This document shows, one piece after another, positions 32,002 through 45,200 of a stretch of DNA of 64,000 nt. The stretch lies in contig NC_087073.1 in assembly GCF_026151205.1 (NCBI RefSeq), forward strand, positions 19,992,837 to 20,056,836, written 5' to 3'. How positions within the stretch are numbered: the stretch's first letter is position 1; each line of letters starts with the position of its first letter. The translations under genes and the position numbers were made by a program. The notes beneath the pieces were generated by a model. The model was not told the DNA's origin and did not search any database. It saw nothing but the letters and a program-made list of their open reading frames with translations. Source of the DNA: Bolinopsis microptera. Its lineage: Eukaryota; Ctenophora; Tentaculata; Lobata; Bolinopsidae.

Positions 32002-33200
32002 TAATGGACGTTATAACGTAGGTATAACGAAAAGAGGGTCTAGTAAATCCAAATTATTTTCTTGACAAAATAGATATTTTTAACAAGATTTTTAATAAAA
32101 TTGTTAATAAGTGTACTTATTTTCAAATTGTAAACAAACATCGATTTCAGGGTACATAGCGTACTAGATGCAGGTTGTAAAATTTTCATTCCAATTTTAT
32201 ACAACAATATGTTTTCACAGCAATTATCACGAATAGCATTAGTATATTATTTAATATTTAATTATCAGCGATGCTGCAAGAAATTTACAATTTCAATACT
32301 TATATAGAGGAGATTCATTTGTATTAAGTACAACTACAGGGTGTTACAAGACTCGTGTCTGAATTTGAAATTACAATTTTTCTATTTTACGATGGAGCAA
32401 ATTAGATGCAAACGGTTTAGGAATGTTTGTTAGGTCATCCATTTTAGTTATTTCTTGCAAAACGAATTTTTTCATAATCTTGCATTAGCTTTCAAAAAAT
32501 TCTTCGAAAAATTTCAAGATCTGCTATAAATATGAGAGTATAGTTGGTCAACGAAAGCTCATTTGGATCTTGAGCTACTTGTGTCTTGCTGCATGTACAG
32601 TTTCACAATTCACATGCATCCTCTCCGCCGAAACGGCTAGGCTACAATCATGAAGTGATGGGTCGGGCAGCGTCTCGCAAAAATCAGAAACAAATAACAA
32701 TTATAGTGCTGCTGAACAATGGGATGACGGCCTTCGGAACAATTGCTTTCAAAATGGAAATTTAACAATGTGAACTGATAATTCTTGCAAGAAATAAGAT
32801 ACATTGTAATTGTGCCAATTTTCCCCGATTCATGGCTTTTGAGGCGAAGCCTAAAAACAAAAGGTAAGAACGAGGGTTCAAAATCGAGATTATTTTACAT
32901 TTTAGTTTTTACGATATATCCTAAAATGTATATAATAACGATAAGCTAAACCAATGACCAAGTTTGCGTTCATTCGTACGAATGTATAATATTCGCGGTG
33001 ATCGTTTTGAATTTTTTTAATTATTACAACACTGCAAATCTATTGCTATGCATTTATTGATGACGTAACAAATGGATATAATGTAATGTAGTCCGAGGAG
33101 TCTTACATCCTACTCGCGTCTTAAAACATAAAATGGCGTTTTCCTCGCACTGTATCATATTCATTTATCATTAAAAAAATAATGTAGATAGTCGTTACTG

Positions 33201-33289
33201 AGCGGCGCTCAGCCTGTCACTCCGCCGCGTATCTTCATTTGGTGTTCATGGTGTTTATGAACACTAAAGCCTGGGGTCCCCAGGTAACG
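33201..33289 (+). repeat. Dispersed repeat, partner of 23625-23699
   Basis: Runs AGCGGCGCTCAGCCTGTCAC ... AGCCTGGGGTCCCCAGGTAA and matches the minus strand of 23625-23699. Confidence 0.7.
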
Positions 33290-34827
33290 CTCCTGAAGTT
33301 GCTATGGTAATACTAATATAAATATAATATTCGAAAAGTTAGTTTACACGACTTCCGGGATGAATCTCTGTCGTAAATACTAAATGCAAGACGCTTAACA
33401 GGGCAATAAAATCGCTACACGAATAAAATGTACGAAAGTACAAAATTGATCTCAGAAAAAAAGCAAATTCAAAATTCAGAGAAACATTTTTTGTTTTAAA
33501 AAGCAAATAATTGCCAATTCTGTTTTTTCATTCATTTTTTAAAATTCCAACATATGTGACCCGACCCGGGTCTAATTAAATCGACCTTATCAACAGCTTT
33601 CTAATTAGTGATCGGTGACGAAGCCTAGACACTAATTCACTGGCGTCAGATTGTGAATGTAATTGATTTACCGGGCCAATGATAAAGAGTGATTGCACAG
33701 GAAGTCAAAGTTTTGATAAAATGATCTACTCTCAAACGGAAGTTTTGTTTACTTCCGTGATCAACCTGTCTTCCGCACATTCCACGTTACACTTACTGAT
33801 CCGGGACACAGAGCTATACAAATCTGATAATGAAGTGAAGAAAAGAAGAGGTGTGAACCATATGAAGGAAAGGAGTGATCACTGATCGCTGACGACGATA
33901 CATGAAGTGGTGTGCACTACACAAGATTCCAGAGAGAGAGGGAGAGAGGGAGGGGGGCCTTATCAGTGTGGTGTCCTGCTGTCCCGGAGAGGTGGTAATC
34001 AGAGACCCCGTCTACCTCGCGTGATACCCGAGACCAGGTATTTACAGCAGGACCTAACTTGATTATCATACGGAGAAGGAGAGCATTCATCTATTATTTT
34101 ATTAATATATATTTATATATCTCTACACACCTTCCCCTCTTGTCTTTTGCCTGTTGACGAGTGGAACACGTTGCTTCACCGCAATTAGTGGGATATTCCT
34201 GGCCCGGTTGAGGTGTCCTGGTGCACTACTCCAACCATAATAATACTTAGCTACTCTCCGCTCGTTTGCATTGCGTTTAAATTAGAACCCATACAAGCTT
34301 TCTGATACACGCTGACAAGCCGCAATTATCTTGTTATAATACAGCCCGTTTTTAGCACATATTTTTTTAGCACATATTTCCACACTCAACTTTCTCAAGA
34401 ATTTGTTTTCAATGATCATTGTTGAAAGCTTTTCTGACTACTCATTATTTTAGCGGCATCATTGATCGCTGTTCAGATTGCTGTTCAGTTAAGCAGATAT
34501 TTTTGCATATTACGTAGTCTCTTCATCCGTAAATATAAACGGGTTTCTTATTTTACAGGCTATCAACTGTAACACATTTTAACTTCGTCTTTCTGCTTAG
34601 TTTGAGAACCAATTTGCAATGCAATATCTTTCGTCAACTTCCTCAACGATGTAGTTCGGTTAACTAAGGTAAGTGTTCAGTGTTTGTGTAACGATATAAA
34701 TAACATTGGGATAGGAAAACCTGGGGAATCAGTTCCTTGTCATGAAATACGGCTCAAAATATACTGCGAATCTCTCTATACCGGAACCTTGACATGCCGG
34801 GCCTCTCCTTTCCCGGCCCAAATGTTC

Positions 34828-34883
34828 AGTTAATTAGCTAGTTTTGTGCAAGAAATGTGATGTACAAAACTAGCTAATTAACT
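34828..34883. repeat. Perfect 20-bp inverted repeat (hairpin)
   Basis: AGTTAATTAGCTAGTTTTGT at 34828-34847 is exactly complementary to 34864-34883, with a 16-base loop. It is followed by TAACTAAC-type words and is intergenic. Confidence 0.9.
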
Positions 34884-36297
34884 AACTAACATTTGGCGGT
34901 GATTTTGGTATATTTTTACTTTTGAACCGTATTTCATGACAATGCGACACAATATGTGCATATAAGGCCACAGTGGGCTAATGGCTGATGGGGTATATGA
35001 GAAGGTTAACAGGTTATTTGAGAGGCTACAGATACTGAAGATTGGGATCATTTGAATCTCTCTATACTGGGTTTTTCTACCCCGTACACTTTTCGTTTCT
35101 CCTTTAGAGGTCCGGTATATAGAGGATTGAATGCACCAGTTTCCCTTCACATAAACTTATAATAAACATGACGCCAATCCCCAGTTTCTGTTAAGCGTCA
35201 AGTATATAATTAAGCATAAAGCTCCCAAAGCAATAAGTAGTTTGGTAGGTAACAAACATATATGAGCAGCAGTGTTTTAAATGTCATGCTCTGTAATATG
35301 TTCTGATGCAACATGTTTGATGCAATCAGTTATTAAAAAAACCAGAGTACCAATTGTCCATATCTTACCGAGTTCTGAATTGCATAATTTACCAAAAGTC
35401 TTTTTGTACTATTGTGCAAAAGAATCGAGCTGTAGAATTATGGCCAATTTGGGTGCTTAGTCCAGTAATTATACTAGAGCTCGATCTGTCGTTCTGCCTG
35501 CTGGTATATGATTGATACCCGACAAGTCTTTGAGACACTAGACAGTGGTTCAGGTTATTGGCCCCGTCTGACAATTATTTCATCTAATCTCGATTTACTT
35601 TGTGGTGTGAAGGTGTTATGATTAAAAGGGTTACAGACACCAAATTTGTCTGCAGCTGTTCTACCCAAAAGTCAGCTGGTTTGGGATTCTTAGTTTGGTG
35701 CTGGTGTAAAATCCTTTATCAGTTCTAGCAATAAGAGCCTCATCACTATGCAATTCTGTACGATAACCTCGCGAATGAGAGTGTAGTATCGGTAATTACT
35801 ACACGATCGTTATAGATATAATGTCCGATCGATAGCCCACTTTCGTAAGTGCCCGTAATTTTATCTCACCCGAGCTAGCAACACTTTGATAATTATAACC
35901 TTGATTTTTCAAGCTTTATTTCCTCCTTAACCAGTTGCATTGTGTTGCTGGCACGTACTGACAGACTCGACCATTAACATCTTCCCAACCTGAAAGAGAT
36001 TGTATTGCACTGGACTGAAGTGCGCATATTTCACTTCGATCCATTGATTTTATGAAAAAGCTGGTCGAGTCGTGGGATTGCATGTAAACAATTTTTCACC
36101 TCTCCCAAACTTTATTTGCTGTACTTACGAAAAGCACTAAATATATTATATTGTCAATTTGGGAAAGTGATTCGGGACAATATAAGGAGATCATATTGAC
36201 AATAAAAAAAATAATTCGTGAAATTTCTTCATACCACCATTATCTCTGTCAGGATCGAGAAGCGTGCAAAACACATTAGCCGATTAGAAGAAGGAAT

Positions 36298-39200
36298 ATG
36301 ACAAGTTGGATGGTATGGAGTTTGTTGGTGGTGATGTGCAGAGCGGCAGGGGGAGAGTCAGCTGAGGATCAAGTGGTAGAGTTTGAGGACAGCAATGATA
36401 CAGATCCTTTTGTGGATGACTTTGAGGATATTCCGTACAGGGGAAATATCCCGTCCTTCATCTCGGTTAGAACTTATTTTAATTGTTTGAAAAAACTAAA
36501 TAGTTTTCCATAATAAAATGGATTAAGCTAAAATTTTGATTTTTTTTGAAATTTGTAATTCAAACCATTTCTGAAATACATGATTGTATTTTTCAGCCGC
36601 TTCACTACGGTATAGTATTAAAAGCGAACCTGAGAGATTGGGTTTACTCCGGAAGGACGCACGTGCTTATAAACAGTAAGTTTAACACCATAAGAATGTT
36701 CCAAAACTGAAGAGATACAAGGCTGGTGCAGGGCCGGTGCAGGGCCGGTGCAGGGCCGGTGGCAAACCACACCATCAATCCGTGCAGCTGTATTCTGTAC
36801 CACAAAAACCTGCAATATTTAACTTTACGTTAACTGCAAAATTATATTGTTGCGTGCACACTTCCTCTCATTTAGAACATTTCCACTTCAATTTAAAATA
36901 TTACGTTAACCACGTCATGTGTTTGCCCTGCTTCCAGTACCATGACCCCTGTCACAATTTCAGTCACTGAGCCGTGCGACCAAGTGCCTATTCACTCTGC
37001 TGGATTAAACATCAGCGACGTTTTCATGGCGACATACGAGCCGGAGGGGCGAGGCAGGAGAGTTCCGATCATGCAAGTGGTAGAAGACAAAAACCAAGAA
37101 CTATTGCGGATTTATCCCCGTAGAATTCTTTATTCTGGAGTATATCAGCTGTTCATTGATTTCAAGAACGAGTTTGTTTCTGATTTGTTTTGGGGGTTTT
37201 ATCAGAGCAGTTGGACGGATGAAAAGGGCTGGAAGAACAAAATGGTGACCACCCAGTTTTCACCTTACTGGGCTCGACACGCCTGGCCCTGCTACGATGA
37301 ACCTAAATATAAGGCAACGTTAGTAAAAAATCAATCCTGTAATAGTTTTAGCGTTTGAGTAATGCAAGGTAGACAAGGTGAAAATGTGAACTTCAGAAAG
37401 CTCATTTCAAAACTCAAAATTATCAAATGACCACTTTATTGGTGTCATGCTTTGTTAGAAAAGAACAACATTCTCAATTTCAGGTTTAAGTTTTTCGTTG
37501 ATCACGAGTCACAGTACTATGCCCTGAGCAACGGTGCTCAAGAGTCCAGAGAACCGATACGGTCGGGCTGGGTGCGGACCACTTTCGAAAGGACCCCTGA
37601 AATGAGCACCTACATTACTGCCATGATTATTACAAATTACAGGTACCATACCATTACCAACTACTCAACTACCACTATCACTACCAGCATGTATTTAAAT
37701 AGGATCTGACATGTTACTTTTGAGTTGACATGATATTTCTGACTAGGCAATGGGGGAGGGGACTGGTGAATGAACTTCTAAAATTCTGGGGAAGTCAGAT
37801 CACAATCTCATGTGGGGTATTCATTCATACTTTAAACTTAAAGAGCAACCATTTAAACTAAACACTAATTTAGCTGAGAAGTATAATTTATGACAGTATG
37901 ACTGTAGGGATATCAAGGGAACGACAAAATCTGGAATTCCTGTTAAACTGTACGGGAGTCATGAAAAGCTACAGACCAGTCGGAGGATGCTTGACACAAC
38001 TATAAAAACTATAGACTTCCTTGAAGAATACTTTGGGTAACGTTATATCTACTGTCTGCGTTTTACTTATTTTCTTGACAAATTAGCTAAAGAACGCATG
38101 ATTTGCGCCGTATTCCGTACAGCCTAACCTCATTAGCAGCCCTCAACCTCTGATTTTTACAATCTTCTCATCATCCTCTCTCTACTGATAACGTAACGAC
38201 CTCAAGGATATTTCAGGGTAGAGTACCCTATGAGCAAATTAGACGTGGTACCTGTACGGAGATTTGGGGTGGCTGCTATGGAAAACTGGGGTCTCATAAC
38301 AGGTAATTCCGAATCACACCACACACGGGCCACCGGGCTGGACCAGTTTCTGCAGAATTCTTGGCTGTAGCTGATCTGCCATGACAAATGATGATTTAAG
38401 GAAATTTTACCCTGGAGCCAAACTGTATCCTGGATTTCGATTCTCGTAATTAGAAAGGCGTGATACTCAACATCAGTCAATAAATATCGAACTTTTAACA
38501 CGTTCGACAAATTTTAACAAATTTGTCAAACTTTTGTCCAGTGGCCTGAACTTGTACAATCGAGCAGATTTGTTTTTTAAATCTCTCCATCAATGCAATG
38601 ATCAACTATATGATAATGGTCAACCATGAGTTGACAGTCAAATGATAAACTTGTACAATTTAAATGAGTTAACAAGTGTTATACGCCAAAAATCACAGAT
38701 AAGATTGGACTGACAGAACTATACTATTACAGTCCTTGATGTTTTTGATTTCATATTAAATTACCATTACTAGTTTGAAACGTACTGAAAAAAACGTATA
38801 ATTTTATCTTGATTGCAAGGATCTTCACAACTTATTGAAGTATTAACGAGATTTGGTTTTCACACGTTCGCGTTTGCAACTTTCCCGCTCTTTTTCCAGC
38901 CTGCACAGTGCACATATTGATACAGATAAAATATGTTGACAATAATGAATAATGTGCATGATTTAAGTTTTTCGAATGTTTGGATATCATATTACGCTTA
39001 TCTCATTGAGATTGTAGGAGAAAAATGTATTATAACCAGTAAAGCTAAGTACAAGAAATAAGATATTTCGATTATTGATTTGGATTTGGCGACAAAAGAA
39101 AACAGTAGGAGTATATTTTCTGAAATTCCAGAGTCGAAGACTTTCATGAGCTTCTAATTTTTCAATTTTTTTGAAAAGCAATAAATTAAATCAAGATTAA

Positions 39201-42200
39201 AACTCAAAGACAAAATGCTAACCTCTAAATTCTTCAAAAACTTTAAAGAATAGATCTGGTACATTTCCATCGATGTAATTCATGAAAAATTTTAGAGCCG
39301 GTTAGAAAGAGGGTTGCAATCTCGCGTTTCTTATTGTATTCTGGTCCTTAAGACGAGTATGGCCGTCAACATTTTTAAATTTTGCATTCTTTATAAACCC
39401 AAAAGACATACCTAGAATACCTAGCATATCAGTCACATCGATTGACTTGCGATTCTCGCGAATTCATTAACAAAGTTATTAAACTAAAAGGTTTCAGATT
39501 CAAATTTAACGGGGAAGCAATCTTGTGACAGAATAAATTAACTTTCTGCTCAGAAATTTGGCATTGACCCATTATATTCAAAGTTCGATCAAACCGACTT
39601 ATTTGCACTATCACCCTGAAAAACGTTCACTTTTTTAACAAAGTTTATGCTCTCAGCTCGGGAAGACATTGCGAACTTTGACCCAACGGTTCACAGCGCA
39701 CAGTGGGAACTCCAAGCAAGAGTCATCATGGCACATGAGGTCGCTCATATGTGGTTCGGTGATCTGGTTACACCGGTTAGTTTACTTTGATTAATAGCTT
39801 TGTTAACAGATTATTTTATAACTTTGTTCACAGATTTGTTTATACTTCTATAGCTTTGTTCACAGATTAACATGGTATGAAATATAAAGTATATGGTATA
39901 TCTTAACTGTAAAGTTTTAAAGTCTGTAAATTTCAGAAATGGTGGGACAACATCATTCTCAAAGAGTCGACTGTCTCGTGGTTCATGGTGTTTGCTGCTG
40001 ATGCAATCTTCGACGATTTTAACTTCAGTGACGAGTACATGGTCACGTACGAACTAATTGTGAGCATTATTGAAATTATACAAAGGTTAAAGCTTACATT
40101 TGTCGATTTCGACGAAAATGTTGAAAATTTGCAGGATATTAATCATAAATTTAGAGCTGGATATCAAACTCCAGCCATTCCTCCACTCAAAATAAGGAAT
40201 GTAGGATCTTTATAGAGTGTCCAAATTTCAGAGAGGTATGGATAAAGACTCTAGCGTGAACTCTAGACCTGCCATAGCGAACCCAGAATCGCAGGACGAG
40301 GTTTGCAGGCAGATCAAGATTTAGTTTAGATGTTTACTTTGCTCTTATTATTATATTATTATATACTTATATATAATGACTATATATAGTCATGAAATAC
40401 TAGCATATATATAATATATATATGTATATTATATATGTATATATAATATATGTATTATATAAATATTATATAATATATATATATATTATATATATATATT
40501 ATATATATATATAATATATGCTAGTATTTCATAACCTTGCTAATGCCAGACATTACTTCATTTCTCGTGAAGTCGAGATTTTATAGAACAGTCGATGAGC
40601 ACATGATTTTCAGATAATGAACTTGTTTGACGAGATAACGTATCAGCGAGGTGGTAATCTGTTCAGGATGATCTACCACATTATGGGTCCTGCGCCCTTC
40701 AAAGCTGCCATTCACAATTACTTATCAGAAAATGCGTTCAACACTGCTCAAATGACAGATTTGACTCAGGTACTGCAAATTTTTTCAGATTGTCTGTATT
40801 ATTTTGCCGCCCAAATTTTAAATCACTGCTCTCGGAGATATCAAGGTTATGTACATTTATCTTACCTATGGTTCGTATTTCAGAATTTGCAAGACGAAGC
40901 CCCAGAATATGATTTAAAATCCTTGATAGAAAGATACACATTGCAAAAGAACTTCCCTGTGGTAAGAGTAATTCTAATTGTAATCATTGCATTAACGAAA
41001 GCAGAAAAAATTACGTTACATTATAAAAAGCTTTTCAAATTCTGAGTTTATGTCTGTATGTGGTTTATAAAATCCATGGTTCCCGCTTGCGCGTGTCACA
41101 ACAAACTCCACACTTTTCAGTAAACTTATCAGTTATCCGAATTAAGACATTTTATTGTTGAAGTAATTTGATTATCTTGCACCTTATATTTGGTGGGTGT
41201 AGAGGTTCATGGGCACACGATACCGCAAAAACAGGAGTGGTGTAGGGTTTTAAAAGACATAATGATTACTGACATGCCGTACCACTTTATCTTTGGAATG
41301 AGAGGAGGGTTTATTTCCTCGGCCAGAATTTATCAAGAAGTTTCATAATAAGATTATCTGTACCTGCGGCCAGTTCAACTGTTAATATACCAGGTGGGAG
41401 GTGATGAACTTTAGTTATTTCGACACATAACAATATGGTGGTAGTTATTCAGGGCTTTGATTAATCAATTGGGTAATAATGAAAGCTGATTAATCGATAT
41501 CACGTGTCATAACAATTATGGTCTACCTTCCTACCAGCATCCAGATCTGTAACACCCTGTATAGTAGTACATTAACTTCCATTAACTGCCATCAATTTAC
41601 GGTTTACCCTTTGACGTACCATTATAATAGTAAGGTGTTATATTTCCTGGGTGGTCCAATATCTTAGTTCCGACAAGAAATGTTGCAACAGTTCTTCGCC
41701 GTTTGACAGCAGCATGCACGCTAATTTTAGTTCAACATTCCACATCAAATGTTAATCAACTCAAATTAGCATTCAATAAAATCGGCTAAAAATCAAAGAA
41801 CACTGTGAATTGAGTAAATTGTGAATTAAATTCACTTCATAAGTTCATTATGCGGACCAGTACTAAGTGCAATATTTAATGAGGTGTCAGCAAGCCTGAC
41901 AACTCACACCCAGCTGGTGGTGCAGCTCCATGTTCAGATATCTAAGTGGAACTCCTGACTCAGTAGTTCCACTTAGGTGCCTTGGAAGTCAGGGTTCGTG
42001 GACTCATGATGCATAAAAAACAATCCTATTAAATTCAAGTCACGTGTAAAATCTCATTATGTTATATAATATAGTTACACATTTCACTCGATTGCTCAAT
42101 AGAAGCTTGTATGTAATATAACTGCAGGGTCAAAAGGGACAATGCACTCCTCAATATTTGATCCCTGATAATTTAAAGAAAAGTTTTCTGAGTTAAGGAC

Positions 42201-45200
42201 AGAGACAGGATTCTAAATTTTGTTTAAAATAGAGGTTATGATTAGGTTGGAAATGATTTGGTTAGAGTAAGGTTCATGGTTTATCTTTAATTCTTTAAGT
42301 TATGGTGTCTTCGTTAGGATTTGTCATAACATATCACACCAAGAGAAGAACAACATTAAACAAGTACTTTTCACCACCTAACTCTGTCAGGTGCACGTAA
42401 AGATGCTGAATAGAACACACATACTAGTGACACAGGAGAGGTTCCTCTTCACTAACAAAGAAGCAGTGGATGACTCACCTTATAACTATACGTGGCATAT
42501 CCCCTTTACTTACACCACCGACGCAGAGCGGGTCGACAAGGTTTGTAGAGGCATTTTGTGTTCCTGGTTGAAGCCTCATTGAGTGCGCGGCGCGGCACAG
42601 TAACGCATCGCGCTACAACATTTTGTGTTCCTGGTTTGCGATTCATTTGTAGTTCGTTTAATCTTTAGTCAGTGATTAAGTATAAATTGCAGGGCAGGAC
42701 CAGAGAGTGGAACTGGAATATTAATTTTATTTATTCACCCGCATTTTCAGCTTCACCATTACGAAGAAAATGTTTTAACCCTTGCAAGGCTCACCCATGA
42801 GTCATGTCCCTTAATATGGTCAAACTTGACACTGTCAAGCGAATTTTAATTGCTGCTAAATAGCAAAAGTAACGCCCAGCCATTTTCCAACTCAACATCG
42901 GCGAAGGCCCATAATAGAACATAAATGTTTAAACACTTCCTCGATGCAATATTTGAATTTCAATCATAAACTAAAATTCATTTTTTCAGCTCAACAAAAT
43001 CTAAAAATTGAGGCGAATAATCTCTTAGTCAATGCAATGAATGCTGATTGGTTGCCTTAATAATTACCTAAGGCCACTCCTTCAGGTACAAATCCTCACG
43101 GAGAGGGAGAATATAGTGGAACTTTCCAAACCAGCGACCTGGATCAAAGTCAACAACGACTTCAGAATGTACTACATAACTAACTACGATTTAGTTGGCT
43201 GGAAGAAACTTTATCACCAGCTAGTTGAAGACCACACGGTCTTCACCACAACAGGTCAGTTGAAAGAAGAAACACTCATTAACTCAGATAATTGATATAA
43301 GCTGATGCCTGATGATTAAGCTAAATGTTTGAGGGGGGATGTTAGGTGAAGGAGGGTTTAAACTTAGGTATCTGGAAGAAAGTTCCATCTCTTTAACGTT
43401 CTTAATCTCCCCAAACCATTATTAACTGACGGCGCCCATTACATCAGATAGGATACAACTACTATCTGACCTGCTAAACCTGGTGACAGCTGACAAGCTA
43501 GATATCACCTTCCCTCTGCAGTTCCTGACCTACATGAAGAAGGAGACAGAGTTTGGGCCCTGGAAGCTGGCTACAGAGCATTGGAACCACCTCATTAACC
43601 GCATGTCACCCGCAGAAAAGTTCGCCGCCAAGGTAAAGGTAGGATGAGCATGGAGCGTATTGTGAGTTAAGTGTGAATATCCGAGCAGAGCACAACTTAC
43701 CGGAGGTGTCTTATATCTTTTATCATTAAACATTTTTATGGCATGCTCATAATGTTCACCATTTTGCCCTTTGACAATATTTTATCTATAAGAAATTGAC
43801 ATTTACCCCAACACGATTTTTCCAGATATATGCAAGAGATTTAATGGATGAAGCATTGAAGGAAGTGGTTAAATTAAATACCTCTTATAATAAACCAATC
43901 AAAGAAAGGTTGCTACAGTTTGTTTTGGTCGACACGGGGATGACAGTCGACCATCCTGTTGCTCACGAATTCATCGATAAGCTCGGGGAATTGTCAAGGT
44001 AATTGGGTTATGTATTTCTTGTTTTTATATTTATTATAACATCCGTTGAATTTCAGTAATCAAATCTCTCAGTTTTTCCTGATTTGAGCGACCTTACTGC
44101 CCACAGTTTAAATGGTCGGATTGTTCGATCATCATTACGCGACAAATAATGCGTAAAAATAATTTACTTGGACAAATGAGGACTTCGATACTTAATCATA
44201 AATTTTACCTATCAAATTATTATATTTATACTTTTACTATCTGCAGAGAGAGAACGTTTCCAATTTACTGGATAACCCGTAACCGACCCTATTTAAATTC
44301 TCATTAATATCCAAATCGACTCGTCTAGTTTACTGTTTATTAATAAATCGACACTCTCTTAATCTTTCAAATGATTAACGATAAATCACCGATATATTAT
44401 AAAATGCTCACTTCAGTATCCATTAGTAAATATATTAATTAGACAATATCCCTGTCTAGTCATCGACTACTGATATATATTATCTTCATTAGTAAACATT
44501 ATATATTAGTTAAGACTATAAATCTGTTCTTAAGAGAACTACAAATCACAATACCCACTTTTAAATAACGTGTTCTCAAGTAAATAAAACTAAAACTCCA
44601 ATACAGCCAGAGTTGGAATTTGATAACAAGCTATAAAATCGAAAAAATGCTCAGGTGCTTGGTTTATGGTTAGAATTACATGACAAACATTATATTTCTT
44701 GCCCCTTTCTGGAATCTTTTGACAACAAATCCTGAGTCGTTCCACAGTTTGTTAAAGTGAAGGGCGACAAATCCACGCCTTTCGAACACTCTGTATTTAT
44801 AACCTTGCTAACCTTTATCCCTAATCCCACCTTAACCTTCATTACATGCCCTGCCATAGCAGACATATATAGCTGTCAGTTACCGGTTACGAGCCATCAT
44901 TTAGACCTACGGACCGTCAAGTACAGCCACATAATATATCCTGCAAGTACATGATCACATTCTGCAGAAACTGTATGATTATATACTTAATTTCTTGTCA
45001 CATCTGTGTAGTATTCTAACAATCTATGCGGCGAACACTGACGTAGATTTTATTTTAAGTAACCGAGTAACGATTGTCGGCTATTTTAAGAAGTCTGTAG
45101 GTATACAGGTTATGTAATTTACGGTATGCGACAAGTAGATCAGGTCAAAGAACGGAGAGCCTTAGTAGAACTTAAGTTAACTGACAGGATTGCCTATATA

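Larger units (their letters stand above)
32002..36297. other. Intergenic
   Basis: No gene seen. It holds the dispersed repeat at 33201-33289, a GA-rich run near 33931-33956, and the hairpin at 34828-34883. Diverged CTCTATA-CCGGA words in inverted order at 34768-34788 and 35108-35130 surround the hairpin and may be the ends of an old pogo-like MITE. The final part is upstream of the aminopeptidase; no clear TATA box was identified. Confidence 0.5.
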
